Below the pieces are notes generated by a model. That model was not told where the DNA came from. It did not search any database and was given only the letters and a program-made list of their open reading frames with translations. Made by a program: the position numbers and the translations under genes. A DNA stretch of 11,894 bases from Gammaproteobacteria bacterium (GTDB lineage Bacteria; Pseudomonadota; Gammaproteobacteria; Steroidobacterales; JACDCP01): assembly GCA_013817465.1 (NCBI GenBank), contig JACDCP010000070.1, positions 1 through 11,894 of the forward strand, read 5' to 3'. Position 1 is the first letter of the stretch; every line of letters starts with the position of its first letter. Positions 5,501 through 11,894 of the stretch are shown here, one piece after another.

Positions 5501-7207
5501 CCGGAACTGTCGGTTGTAGGGCAGCACTTCCGGGACTTCGCCGTTGAGGTGGCGTGCCTTGACGTGGCGCCAGTAGTCGGCTGTCAGGATTTCACTGTGG
5601 TAGCGCAGGAACTCCTGCTTCAGCGCACTCGGGAAGCCCAGGAAAGAAATGAACTGTTCCGGGAACACGTCACTGTCGGCGACGTAGTACCATGCCTCGG
5701 CGCGCATCTCGTCCTCTGGATTCTGCGCAGCCGGGAGGTCGCGGAAATTGCAGTCCGTGACGAGGCAGAGCTCGTCGTAATCATAGAAGATCACGCGGCC
5801 ATGGCGCGTGACGCCGAAGTTCTTCAGCAGCAAGTCGCCGGCGAAGATGTTGCTCATCGCGAGATCGCGAATCGCCTGCCCATAATCGAGCACTGCGAGG
5901 CGCGCTGCATCCGGCTCAGCTTCGCGCAGATACAGGTTGAGCGGCGTCAACCGCCGCTCGATGTAGACATGGCTGACGACCACGCGGTCTCCTTCGGCAC
6001 GCGTCGTCTCGGCGGTGGCCGACAGCAGCTCGTCGAGCAGCCCGGGTGAAAAGCGCGATCGCTCGAACGCAAGCTGGCGGAATTCCTGCGCGTCGACGAG
6101 CCGCCCGGCGCGGTCGTGCCTGAAGACGAGCTGGTACTTGTTGATCACATCCTGTGGAAGCATGGTTTTCGGATACGCGAAACGATCGCGGATCACCTTG
6201 AAAACGACGTCGTAAGACGGCAGCGTGAACACGACCATGACCAGTCCCTTGTCGCCCGGTGCGGCTATGAACTGATCGGGTGCCGATTCCAGATGCCGCA
6301 TGAGGCTTCGGTAGCGCTCGGTCTTGCCTTGTTTCGACCGGCCGAGCACCGTGTAGATCTCACTGGTCCTCTTGGCCGGCAGCAGCGATTTCAAAAATGC
6401 GACTGCGTCGCCGACGGTCTCCAGGTCGACGTGATAATAGGAGCGCGTAAAGCCGAACAGGATGCTGACCTCGGCCACTGACAGAATGACCGCGTCGACG
6501 ACAATGCCGGAGTCGGAGCTCTTCAGTGCAATGACCAGCGGCGAGGTGAAATCCGCGCCGGTGATTCGACCGACCAGGTAGGCACGCGTACCCTGATAGA
6601 AGACCGGCTTGAGCAGCTCGACGCGCTCGATCGGCCCGGCCAGCCGCTGGGCGGCCTGGTAATCCTGCACTTCATCGGCAAGGTGATCGATGCTGCGCTC
6701 CACGTCCCTGTAGGGGGCCACGAACGCGAAGTCGGCGAGTACCTCGTCGAAGAGATAACGCGTCGAACCGCGATTGAAATAGACGAAACGCGGCACGGGC
6801 TTGGTGATGCGGGTCGTCGGCTCGACATCGACGGCAATGAATTCGACCTCGGAGTCGACGCCCACGGTGCCGAAGATGCGCCGCGTGACAGAGCTGAAAA
6901 ACGTGCGCATGAACTCGCTGTCGACATAAGCTTCGATGATGTGCGCGTATTGGTCCCTGATGTCGATCCAGAGACCGCGATCTTTGTGGCGGTCGCCGAG
7001 CTCGTGCCGGATCGTTTGCACGGCCGCCTGCACAGCCTTCTCATAGAGCTCGATACGCTCGACGGTGTCGCGCTGGCCGCCGATCCAGTCACGGTGCTCG
7101 AAGCGCCAGCGCGCACGCTGCGTGATGGAGCGGAAATCCGCGTTGTAGCGGTGAAAGCCCTCGAGGATTTCGCGGGCGCAGTCGCTCGCCTGTGGAGCAG
7201 AATTCAT
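5498..7207 (-). CDS. aceK: Isocitrate dehydrogenase kinase/phosphatase
   Basis: This 569-residue bifunctional enzyme phosphorylates and dephosphorylates isocitrate dehydrogenase, setting the split of isocitrate between the TCA cycle and the glyoxylate shunt. Length matches the E. coli enzyme (578). The N-terminal regulatory half (about 1-280) is followed by the kinase-like half. The nucleotide loop LGRSKQGKTE spans residues 288-297. VFKVIRDRF carries K337, equivalent to E. coli K336. NIFAGDLLLKNFGVTRHG gives D458 and N463, and VIFYDYDE gives D476, equivalent to the E. coli catalytic and metal-binding residues D457, N462 and D475. All are present, so it should be active. It lies 67 bases downstream of icd on the same strand, so kinase and substrate are probably co-transcribed. 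No aceA or aceB is in the window. Its ribosome binding site is weak, which fits the low level at which this kinase is needed. Confidence 0.97.
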   Translation of the reverse strand: MNSAPQASDCAREILEGFHRYNADFRSITQRARWRFEHRDWIGGQRDTVERIELYEKAVQAAVQTIRHELGDRHKDRGLWIDIRDQYAHIIEAYVDSEFMRTFFSSVTRRIFGTVGVDSEVEFIAVDVEPTTRITKPVPRFVYFNRGSTRYLFDEVLADFAFVAPYRDVERSIDHLADEVQDYQAAQRLAGPIERVELLKPVFYQGTRAYLVGRITGADFTSPLVIALKSSDSGIVVDAVILSVAEVSILFGFTRSYYHVDLETVGDAVAFLKSLLPAKRTSEIYTVLGRSKQGKTERYRSLMRHLESAPDQFIAAPGDKGLVMVVFTLPSYDVVFKVIRDRFAYPKTMLPQDVINKYQLVFRHDRAGRLVDAQEFRQLAFERSRFSPGLLDELLSATAETTRAEGDRVVVSHVYIERRLTPLNLYLREAEPDAARLAVLDYGQAIRDLAMSNIFAGDLLLKNFGVTRHGRVIFYDYDELCLVTDCNFRDLPAAQNPEDEMRAEAWYYVADSDVFPEQFISFLGFPSALKQEFLRYHSEILTADYWRHVKARHLNGEVPEVLPYNRQFR

Positions 7208-7221
7208 TCGACTGACGGCGT

Positions 7222-7264
7222 CCGGCCGGTTGCAACCACAGCCGGAGCGACAGAGGCCGGCCGG
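7222..7264 (-). terminator. GC-rich stem-loop between icd and aceK
   Basis: CCGGCCGG occurs at 7222-7229 and again at 7257-7264. As the sequence is self-complementary, the two copies can pair in an 8-bp stem around a 27-base loop in the minus-strand transcript. No U-run follows, so it is not a classic intrinsic terminator. It could protect the icd 3' end or reduce read-through into aceK. In E. coli, the aceA-aceK gap holds stem-loops thought to lower aceK expression, so the placement is suggestive. Confidence 0.4.
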
Positions 7265-7274
7265 GCGAGGTTCA

Positions 7275-8573
7275 TTACATATTCGCGATCAGGGCGTCAG
7301 CGAACTCGCTCGTCTTGACCTCGGTGGCATCGTCCATGAGACGTGCGAAGTCGTAGGTCACGGTCCCGCTGACGATGGTCGCATCCATGGCTTCGAGGAT
7401 CCGATCGGCGGCCTCGCCCCAGCCGAGATGGCGCAGCATCAGCTCGCCGGACAAGATCAGCGAGCCGGGATTGACCTTGTTCTGGCCGGCGTACTTCGGC
7501 GCTGTGCCATGGGTCGCTTCGAAAACCGCGTGTCCCGATTCGTAGTTGATGTTCCCGCCGGGCGCGATGCCGATGCCGCCGACCTGCGCAGCAAGCGCGT
7601 CGGAGAGATAGTCGCCATTGAGGTTCATCGTCGCGATGACATCGAACTCGGTCGGCCGCGTAAGCACCTGCTGCAGCGTGATGTCCGCGATGACGTCCTT
7701 GATGAGTATCCGGCCGGATTCGAGCGCTTTCTTCTGCTCGGCATTGGCCGCGTCTTCGCCCTGATCCGCCTTCGTCTGCTCCCAGCGGTTCCAGCTATAG
7801 GTTTCGCCGGAGAACTCCTGCTCGGCGAGCGCGTAGCCCCAGTTGCGGAATGCGCCTTCCGTGAACTTCATGATGTTGCCCTTGTGCACGAAGGTCACGC
7901 TGCGCCGGTGATTGTCGATCGCATAGCGGATGGCTGCGCGCACCAGCCGCTCGGTGCCCTCGCGCGAGACCGGCTTGATGCCGATGCCGGAGCTGTCCGG
8001 AAAACGGATCTTGTTGTACTCGCGCGGAAACTGCTCCCTGAACAGCTCAAGGAAGCGGCGATTGTCCACTGAGCCTTCGGCGAATTCGATGCCCGCGTAG
8101 ATGTCCTCGGTATTTTCGCGGAAGATCACCATGTCGACCAGCTCGGGTTTCTTCACCGGCGAGGGCACGCCGCGGAACCAGCGTACAGGACGCAGGCACA
8201 CATACAGGTCGAGCATCTGTCGCAGCGCGACGTTGAGCGAGCGGATGCCGCCGCCGATCGGCGTGGTCAGCGGCCCCTTGATGGAGACCAGATACTCGCG
8301 GCAGGCCGCCACCGTCTCGTCCGGCAACCAGGTATTGAACAGCTCGTTGGATTTCTGCCCCGCATATACTTCCATCCAGTGGATGCGCCGCCTGCCGGCG
8401 TAGGCTTTTTCGACGGCAGCATCCAGCACGCGCACCGCAGCGCGCCAGATGTCCGGCCCCGTGCCATCGCCCTCGATGAACGGAACGATCGGATTATCCG
8501 GCACATCGAGCACTCCCTTCTCGATGCCGATCTTCCGGCCGCCAGATGGCGGCGTGGGGCTGGGCTTGGTCAT
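7275..8573 (-). CDS. icd: NADP-dependent isocitrate dehydrogenase
   Basis: This 432-residue cytoplasmic TCA-cycle enzyme oxidises isocitrate to 2-oxoglutarate and CO2, making NADPH. It matches the E. coli Icd type throughout. GGGIRSLNVALRQ contains S112, the counterpart of Ser113 that AceK phosphorylates. RENTEDIYAG (Y159) and K231 in HKGNIMK are catalytic. D321 and D325 in NGDYLSD bind the metal. NADP specificity is shown by K360-Y361 in GTAPKYAGQ and by Y407/R411 in YDFARLM. A segment at about 260-290 (WNRWEQTKADQGEDAANAEQ and following) is longer than in E. coli (416 residues). ATG at 8573 is chosen because GGAG lies six bases upstream and the protein aligns from there; the frame is open 37 codons further through a repeat, which is not coding. 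aceK follows 67 bases downstream. Confidence 0.97.
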   Translation of the reverse strand: MTKPSPTPPSGGRKIGIEKGVLDVPDNPIVPFIEGDGTGPDIWRAAVRVLDAAVEKAYAGRRRIHWMEVYAGQKSNELFNTWLPDETVAACREYLVSIKGPLTTPIGGGIRSLNVALRQMLDLYVCLRPVRWFRGVPSPVKKPELVDMVIFRENTEDIYAGIEFAEGSVDNRRFLELFREQFPREYNKIRFPDSSGIGIKPVSREGTERLVRAAIRYAIDNHRRSVTFVHKGNIMKFTEGAFRNWGYALAEQEFSGETYSWNRWEQTKADQGEDAANAEQKKALESGRILIKDVIADITLQQVLTRPTEFDVIATMNLNGDYLSDALAAQVGGIGIAPGGNINYESGHAVFEATHGTAPKYAGQNKVNPGSLILSGELMLRHLGWGEAADRILEAMDATIVSGTVTYDFARLMDDATEVKTSEFADALIANM

Positions 8574-8590
8574 TCTGAGCTCCGCTTTGC

Positions 8591-8659
8591 TGCAGGCGGG
8601 TTTCAACCCGCCGTTTTTGTCAGCAGGACATGAAGAGGCGGACTGAAGTCCGCCCTGCA
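8591..8659. repeat. Inverted pair of REP-like palindromes (REPIN-like) before icd
   Basis: Two palindromes face each other. GGCGGGTT-TC-AACCCGCC (8595-8612) has TGCA on its left, and GGCGGACT-GA-AGTCCGCC (8637-8654) has CTGCA on its right. Reverse-complementing the left copy gives nearly the right copy (8-bp arms around a TC/GA centre, differing by compensatory changes), so each forms its own hairpin and the ends TGCAGG/CCTGCA pair across the element. This is the layout of a REPIN, a mobile-like doublet of REP sequences. It lies in the 154-base gap between the response regulator gene and icd, and would be in the icd leader if the promoter lies upstream of it. Confidence 0.65.
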
Positions 8660-8679
8660 ACCGCCCTGCGGGCGCGGCA

Positions 8680-8688
8680 AGCATAGCA
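8680..8688 (-). promoter_or_regulatory. Candidate extended -10 element for icd
   Basis: On the minus strand TGC-TATGCT is an extended -10 motif (TGn plus a TATAAT-like hexamer at 8681-8686). No good -35 is found 17 bases upstream (TCTGAT), which is acceptable for extended -10 promoters. Transcription from here would place the REP-like pair in the icd 5' leader. Confidence 0.27.
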
Positions 8689-8727
8689 GGATTGATCGGC
8701 GGATCAGAGTCGGCGCGCCGCCATTTT

Positions 8728-9552
8728 TCAGACCACGTCGTTGTTGAGGAAGCTCTGGATGCCCTTGCGGTATGCGCGGCCCGACGTGAAGGTCGCGCCG
8801 TTGTTCAGCTTGAAGCGGAAGCAGCCGTTGAACCAGTGCTGGATTTCCTCGACCCGCTCCATGTTGATCAGCACGGAGCGATGGATGCGCAGGAATAGCG
8901 CGGGGTCGAGCTTTTTCTCGAGTGTCTTGAGTGGCGTGTGCAGCTCGTGGCGCGCGTTCCCGGCATGCAGATCGACGTAATTCCGCCGCGCTTCGATGCA
9001 ATCGATATGCGTGATATCGATGAAGCTCGTGCGCTGACCCTGGCGGATCGCGACGCGTTGCAGATACCGCGCAGGGGAGACGGGGTTGCGCAGCTCGGTT
9101 AGCGACTGAAGCGCTCCGAGAAGCTGGGTGCGAAGCGTCCCGGGCGCCGCCGCCGACATGCGCCGGCGTACCCGTGCGAGCGAATGGTCGAAGCGGCTCT
9201 TGTCGAATGGCTTGAGCAGAAAATCCACTGCCTCGAATTCGTATGCGCCGAGCGCATAGTCGTCGTGCGCGGTCGTGAACACGATGTACGGCAGCGTGTC
9301 TCGTCCCAGTCGGGCGAGCACGTCAAAACCGCTCATCCCCTGCATCTCGATGTCCAGAAAGACGAGCTGCGGGTGCTCGTGTTCGATGGTATGTACCGCG
9401 GACAAGCCGTCACCGCACTCGGCAATGATTTCGAGATCGGGCTGCTGGGCGCAGAATCTGCGCAGGCCGGCGCGCGCCAGCGGCTCATCGTCGACGATCA
9501 GTGTGCGGATCGGGCTCGAGCTGACCGGCTCGGGAGCGGGCGCGAGGGTCAC
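8728..9552 (-). CDS. LytTR-family response regulator (AlgR/LytR-like)
   Basis: This 274-residue cytoplasmic transcription regulator has an N-terminal receiver domain (about 15-130) and a C-terminal LytTR DNA-binding domain (about 165-270). The receiver has the acidic pair D21-D22, the phospho-acceptor D67 in LVFLDIEM, T93/T94 and K114 in FLLKPF. The LytTR domain shows the usual blocks IDCIEARRNYVDLH, FLRIHRSVLIN and a C-terminal AYRKGIQSFL. The start is GTG at 9552, whose GTGA overlaps the TGA of the kinase gene by four bases; this coupling makes the two a cognate pair. Such regulators usually bind pairs of short GTT-containing sites, and AlgR binds sites with a CCGTT core. Its targets are unknown here; icd lies downstream but is separated by REP-like hairpins and probably has its own promoter. 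Confidence 0.95.
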   Translation of the reverse strand: MTLAPAPEPVSSSPIRTLIVDDEPLARAGLRRFCAQQPDLEIIAECGDGLSAVHTIEHEHPQLVFLDIEMQGMSGFDVLARLGRDTLPYIVFTTAHDDYALGAYEFEAVDFLLKPFDKSRFDHSLARVRRRMSAAAPGTLRTQLLGALQSLTELRNPVSPARYLQRVAIRQGQRTSFIDITHIDCIEARRNYVDLHAGNARHELHTPLKTLEKKLDPALFLRIHRSVLINMERVEEIQHWFNGCFRFKLNNGATFTSGRAYRKGIQSFLNNDVV

Positions 9553-10658
9553 GTGTCTGTCTCGAATGGAATCTCGATTTCGGCAAGGTAGGCGCCGCTC
9601 CCGATCCGGGCGGCGGACAGGTCGTAGTTATCGCCATACAAGGCGAACAGCCGGGCGCGAGTGTTTTCGTGGCCTATCCCTCCAAGCCCGCGCCGCTTCG
9701 GCGACTTTCCGTCGTTCCGGCACGTATTTCGCACGCTCAGCAGCACGCGGTCGCCGCGCCGCTCGACGCTGATCTCGATACGGATACCGGCCGACGCAGT
9801 CTCCGGTGCTCCATGCAGCAGGGCGTTTTCAACCAGCGGCTGCAGGAGCATGGCAGGGACCAGGACGTAACCCAGGCCCGCCGGATCGTATACATCGAGC
9901 CGCAGTCGATCGGCGAAGCGAAGCTGCTCGATGTCGACATATTCACGGACGAAGGACAATTCCTTGTCGAGCCTCACTTTATCGGCGTCGCTCTCGCGCA
10001 GGACCCGGCGCAGGTAATCGCCCAGCCGTACGAGCATCTGTTCGGCCACGGCCGGCTGCTGATCGATGAGCAGCGTCACCCCGTGCAGGCTGTTGAAGAG
10101 AAAATGCGGGTTGAGCTCGAGGCGCAGCGTACGCAGGCGGCTGCGCAGCCATTCCTTTCGGTCCGCCTCCGCGCCCGCGTAGTAGTCGAAAAAATGTACC
10201 ACGGCGACAGTGCTGAAGAAAATGAAGAAGCTGCGGTAGTAGCGTGTGATCAACGGCTGCTCGGCCTGTGCAGCCAGCGTCTGCGCGATTTCGCGCGCGA
10301 AGCCGACAGGCGAGACGCCCGCAAACGGCCACCAGATCAGCGCCATGAAGATGGCGGCCGCGATCTCGACGGCGAGCAGCGTGCCGAAGCAGAGCACGAG
10401 ATATGCGCTGACGAGCAACGGCGCCGGCCGCCGGCCGAGATGGCCGCGCACGATGATCAGGTAAAGCCCGAGGCCGACGAGGGTCCAGGCCAGGTAATAG
10501 CCCGCCCAATAGCTCGTCGCGTCGAGCAGCGGCACCTCGGTGTCGCGCGACCAGTAATACCAGACGCTGTCGAGGAGGCTGAGCGCGAACAGCAGCATCC
10601 AGACCGGGAGGCTCAGCAGGAAAAATGTCTTCCACGCCGCGGCGGAACGGAGCTGCAT
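9549..10658 (-). CDS. LytS/AlgZ-like membrane sensor histidine kinase
   Basis: This 369-residue inner-membrane kinase phosphorylates the LytTR regulator encoded directly downstream. Four hydrophobic segments are visible in the first 160 residues (about 11-31, 50-70, 80-108 and 143-158). They are followed by the His_kinase domain (PF06580), with phospho-acceptor H185 in LNPHFLFNSLH, the N box LVENALLHG (275-283) and the G box GLGGIGHENTRARL (324-337). No separate periplasmic sensor domain is present, so the signal is probably sensed in or at the membrane. ATG at 10658 is chosen because the hydrophobic N-terminus starts just after it; the frame is open 48 codons further upstream, but that part lies in an inverted repeat and is not protein-like. 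Confidence 0.94.
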   Translation of the reverse strand: MQLRSAAAWKTFFLLSLPVWMLLFALSLLDSVWYYWSRDTEVPLLDATSYWAGYYLAWTLVGLGLYLIIVRGHLGRRPAPLLVSAYLVLCFGTLLAVEIAAAIFMALIWWPFAGVSPVGFAREIAQTLAAQAEQPLITRYYRSFFIFFSTVAVVHFFDYYAGAEADRKEWLRSRLRTLRLELNPHFLFNSLHGVTLLIDQQPAVAEQMLVRLGDYLRRVLRESDADKVRLDKELSFVREYVDIEQLRFADRLRLDVYDPAGLGYVLVPAMLLQPLVENALLHGAPETASAGIRIEISVERRGDRVLLSVRNTCRNDGKSPKRRGLGGIGHENTRARLFALYGDNYDLSAARIGSGAYLAEIEIPFETDT

Positions 10659-10679
10659 GGCGCCTACACTCCGCTTTGA

Positions 10680-10791
10680 AGGTAACGGTATGAGGGCTGC
10701 TCCGCGGCGGATTCGCAGCGGGGAAACAAAGCGCCAACCTCTCTCCCAGCGCAGAGGATCTTGCCGCATTGCAGCCCTCATACCGTTGCCT
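10680..10791. repeat. 21-bp inverted repeat with 70-base spacer before the kinase gene
   Basis: AGGTAACGGTATGAGGGCTGC at 10680-10700 is mirrored by GCAGCCCTCATACCGTTGCCT at 10771-10791. Twenty of 21 positions pair, and the one exception (10683/10788) is a T-G pair that would still hold in RNA. Inside, GCGGC/GCCGC can extend the structure. Each arm includes CCGTT, the core of known AlgR sites, in opposite orientations. No target duplication is seen at the ends, which argues against a recent insertion element but not against a REPIN-type repeat. Confidence 0.6.
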
Positions 10792-10900
10792 GGTCGCAAC
10801 ATCGGATGGCATCGGTACTCGCCGATGCGTCCGACTCCTCTCCTGTGACGCTGGCGGGGCGAAAAGGTTTAAACCGGTTGGGCTTCGCTGTGCCCATCCG

Positions 10901-10930
10901 GCGGGGCGCAGTCCTTTGCGCCCCGCTTTT
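10901..10930 (+). terminator. Intrinsic terminator facing the plus strand
   Basis: GCGGGGCGCA (10901-10910), a six-base loop, and TGCGCCCCGC (10917-10926) form a perfect 10-bp stem followed by TTTT. The T-run is on the plus strand, although the nearest gene, the receptor that ends at 10943, is on the minus strand. On the minus strand the stem follows that gene by 16 bases but lacks a U-run. It may still end or protect the receptor transcript. Confidence 0.65.
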
Positions 10931-10942
10931 GTCGCGGTCTCG

Positions 10943-11894
10943 CTACAGATCCTGCTCGTAGCGGATGAAGGGCACCCGGCCGAACACGTCGTGCAGCTGC
11001 TCGGAGTAGTTCGGATTGCCGATCTGCAGATCAGTGGGCGGATCGCGGTCGAACAGGTTACGAGCGCCTAGCGTGACCTTGCCGTTCCAGGGCGTCGCCC
11101 AGCCGACACTCGCGTCAACGGTCGTCCAGGACGAGAGCATCACGTAGCCGGCCTGATCGGGGTCGAAGTTCTCCGTGTCCGAGACGAAGTTGCCGATGAT
11201 TGCAGCCGAGAAGTCGCCGCGCGACCAGCCCAGGCTCAACGCAGACCGGATGTCCGGGTCGAAGGTGCCCTGCAGGCGGCGGAAGCCCAGGCCGTCGCCC
11301 TGGTCGGCCACGTACTTGGTCACCTTGCTGACCTGAAGCTGGGTCTGGAAGTCGCCGATCGCGCCGAGCGAGAACCCGTAGCGGACATCGACGTCGTAGC
11401 CGTTGGTCTCCGTGCCGGCAATGTTCTGGTTGTTCGCAAAAATCACGAACACATTACCGTTCGGCAGACGCTGGACCAGATCCGAACCGCCCATCGCAAA
11501 CTCCGCGTCCAGGATGGCCTGCAGCGGCAGCGTGCTGATCTGGTCCTCGATCTCGATCTGGTAGTAATCGATGCTCAGCGACAGATCGTCGAGTGGATTC
11601 CACACCACGCCGACGTTGGCGCTTTCCGACAGCTCCGCATCGAGCGCGGTGTTGCCGCCCCCGAAGTTCTGGTACTGCACGGTGAGGCAAGGATGTCCCG
11701 GCGGAAGCTGATCCGTCGGCACGTCCGCCTGCCCCGAGTTCTGGCATTGGGTGGTGTCGACCGCCGCGTCGAAGCTTTGCACCGGCGCGCTGTAGAGCTG
11801 GCTCATGCTCGGTGCACGGAAGCCCTCGCCATAGCTCGCCCGGAGCAGGATGCTGTCGATCGGCCGGAAGCCGACGGCCACCTTCGGGTTGAAC
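10943..11894 (-). CDS. TonB-dependent receptor, C-terminal part (5' end beyond window)
   Basis: The last 317 or so residues of an outer-membrane beta-barrel transporter are present; the frame is open through the window edge (FNPKVAVGFRP...), so the plug domain, TonB box and signal peptide lie outside. YGEGFRAPS near the start is the barrel strand motif common to these receptors. Alternating aromatic strands follow (LSLSIDYYQIEIED, ETNGYDVDVRYGF), and near the end VTLGARNLFDRDPP is the family's penultimate-strand signature. Two cysteines about 19 residues apart in a loop could form a disulfide. The chain ends in RYEQDL, not in the terminal aromatic residue usual for BAM recognition. The ligand cannot be inferred: these receptors import siderophores, cobalamin, glycans or peptides. 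The gene precedes a two-component system on the same strand, but about 280 bases of hairpin-rich DNA separate them. Confidence 0.93.
   Translation of the reverse strand, partial: FNPKVAVGFRPIDSILLRASYGEGFRAPSMSQLYSAPVQSFDAAVDTTQCQNSGQADVPTDQLPPGHPCLTVQYQNFGGGNTALDAELSESANVGVVWNPLDDLSLSIDYYQIEIEDQISTLPLQAILDAEFAMGGSDLVQRLPNGNVFVIFANNQNIAGTETNGYDVDVRYGFSLGAIGDFQTQLQVSKVTKYVADQGDGLGFRRLQGTFDPDIRSALSLGWSRGDFSAAIIGNFVSDTENFDPDQAGYVMLSSWTTVDASVGWATPWNGKVTLGARNLFDRDPPTDLQIGNPNYSEQLHDVFGRVPFIRYEQDL

Larger units (their letters stand above)
10659..10942. other. Hairpin-rich intergenic region upstream of the kinase gene
   Basis: These 284 bases carry no gene but many paired elements: a 21-bp inverted repeat (10680-10700 with 10771-10791); a hairpin GCATCGG (10809-10815) with CCGATGC (10822-10828); a GGTTTAAACC palindrome at about 10866-10875; a short TGGGC/GCCCA stem near 10880-10895; and a perfect 10-bp terminator-like stem (10901-10926). 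On the minus strand this would be the trailer of the receptor gene and the leader of the kinase gene. Known riboswitch signatures were sought by eye on both strands and none matched. Confidence 0.55.

Noticed and set aside
8574..8684. A longer icd start at 8684
   Set aside because: The added 37 codons translate the REP-like palindromes. Alignment to the E. coli enzyme and a well-spaced GGAG favour 8573.
9669..10679. A 336-codon plus-strand open frame opposite the sensor kinase gene
   Set aside because: It mirrors a kinase with all motifs intact, is rich in R, A, E and Q without any recognisable domain, and is the kind of antisense open frame that GC-rich codon use produces.
10680..10791. Small transposable element (MITE) bounded by 21-bp terminal repeats
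   Set aside because: The flanks (CCGCTTTGA and GGTCGCAAC) show no target-site duplication, and no transposase is nearby. A repeat-family origin remains possible and is covered in the findings.
10659..10802. A longer sensor kinase start at 10802
   Set aside because: The extra 48 residues run through the inverted repeat, have no protein-like character, and would place a basic, disordered stretch ahead of the first membrane helix; ATG at 10658 is the natural start.
10659..10900. Glycine or cobalamin riboswitch in the leader of the kinase operon
   Set aside because: The minus strand has GGGAGAGAGG and CAGGAGAGGAG runs that recall glycine aptamers, but the CCGAAGG core and the paired CUCUCAGG segment are absent, and no cobalamin-box motif was found.

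Overview
The window is GC-rich chromosomal DNA, most likely from a gammaproteobacterium. The best clues are an E. coli-type NADP isocitrate dehydrogenase with the serine that AceK phosphorylates, a full-length AceK, a TonB-dependent receptor and an AlgZ/AlgR-like (LytS/LytTR) two-component pair. The exact lineage cannot be fixed from sequence alone.

Left third (1-3224). A short 3' end of an upstream reading frame is followed by a decayed cysteine synthase fragment that runs in frame into an intact exported serine hydrolase of the class C beta-lactamase family (392-1858). A gene-poor gap follows, with a probable relic of a DUF998-type membrane protein, and then an intact beta-class carbonic anhydrase (2153-2782). 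Convergent to it lies a small exported-protein gene with an apparent one-base frameshift in its signal peptide; its open frame runs on antisense into the carbonic anhydrase gene. This part of the window holds three gene relics, so it looks like a turnover zone.

Middle (3236-5439). An acyl-CoA dehydrogenase (minus strand) and a PLP-dependent threonine/serine dehydratase (plus strand) are transcribed head to head, with only 26 bases between their start codons. The frameshifted exported-protein gene sits just downstream of the dehydrogenase and would be co-transcribed with it.

Right half (5498-11894), all on the minus strand. In transcription order it contains the C-terminal part of a TonB-dependent receptor, a structured intergenic region, a LytS/AlgZ-like sensor kinase and its LytTR response regulator (4-base overlap), a pair of inverted REP-like palindromes, icd, and aceK. 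Having aceK directly behind icd puts the bifunctional kinase/phosphatase next to its only known substrate. This differs from the classic aceBAK arrangement and suggests that the isocitrate branch point (TCA cycle versus glyoxylate shunt) is controlled from one locus. The intergenic spaces here are rich in hairpins: REP-like palindromes at two places, an 8-bp stem between icd and aceK, a 21-bp inverted repeat before the kinase gene, and a perfect intrinsic-terminator hairpin facing the plus strand with no plus-strand gene behind it.

No tRNA, rRNA, CRISPR array, transposase or convincing new multi-gene system was seen.
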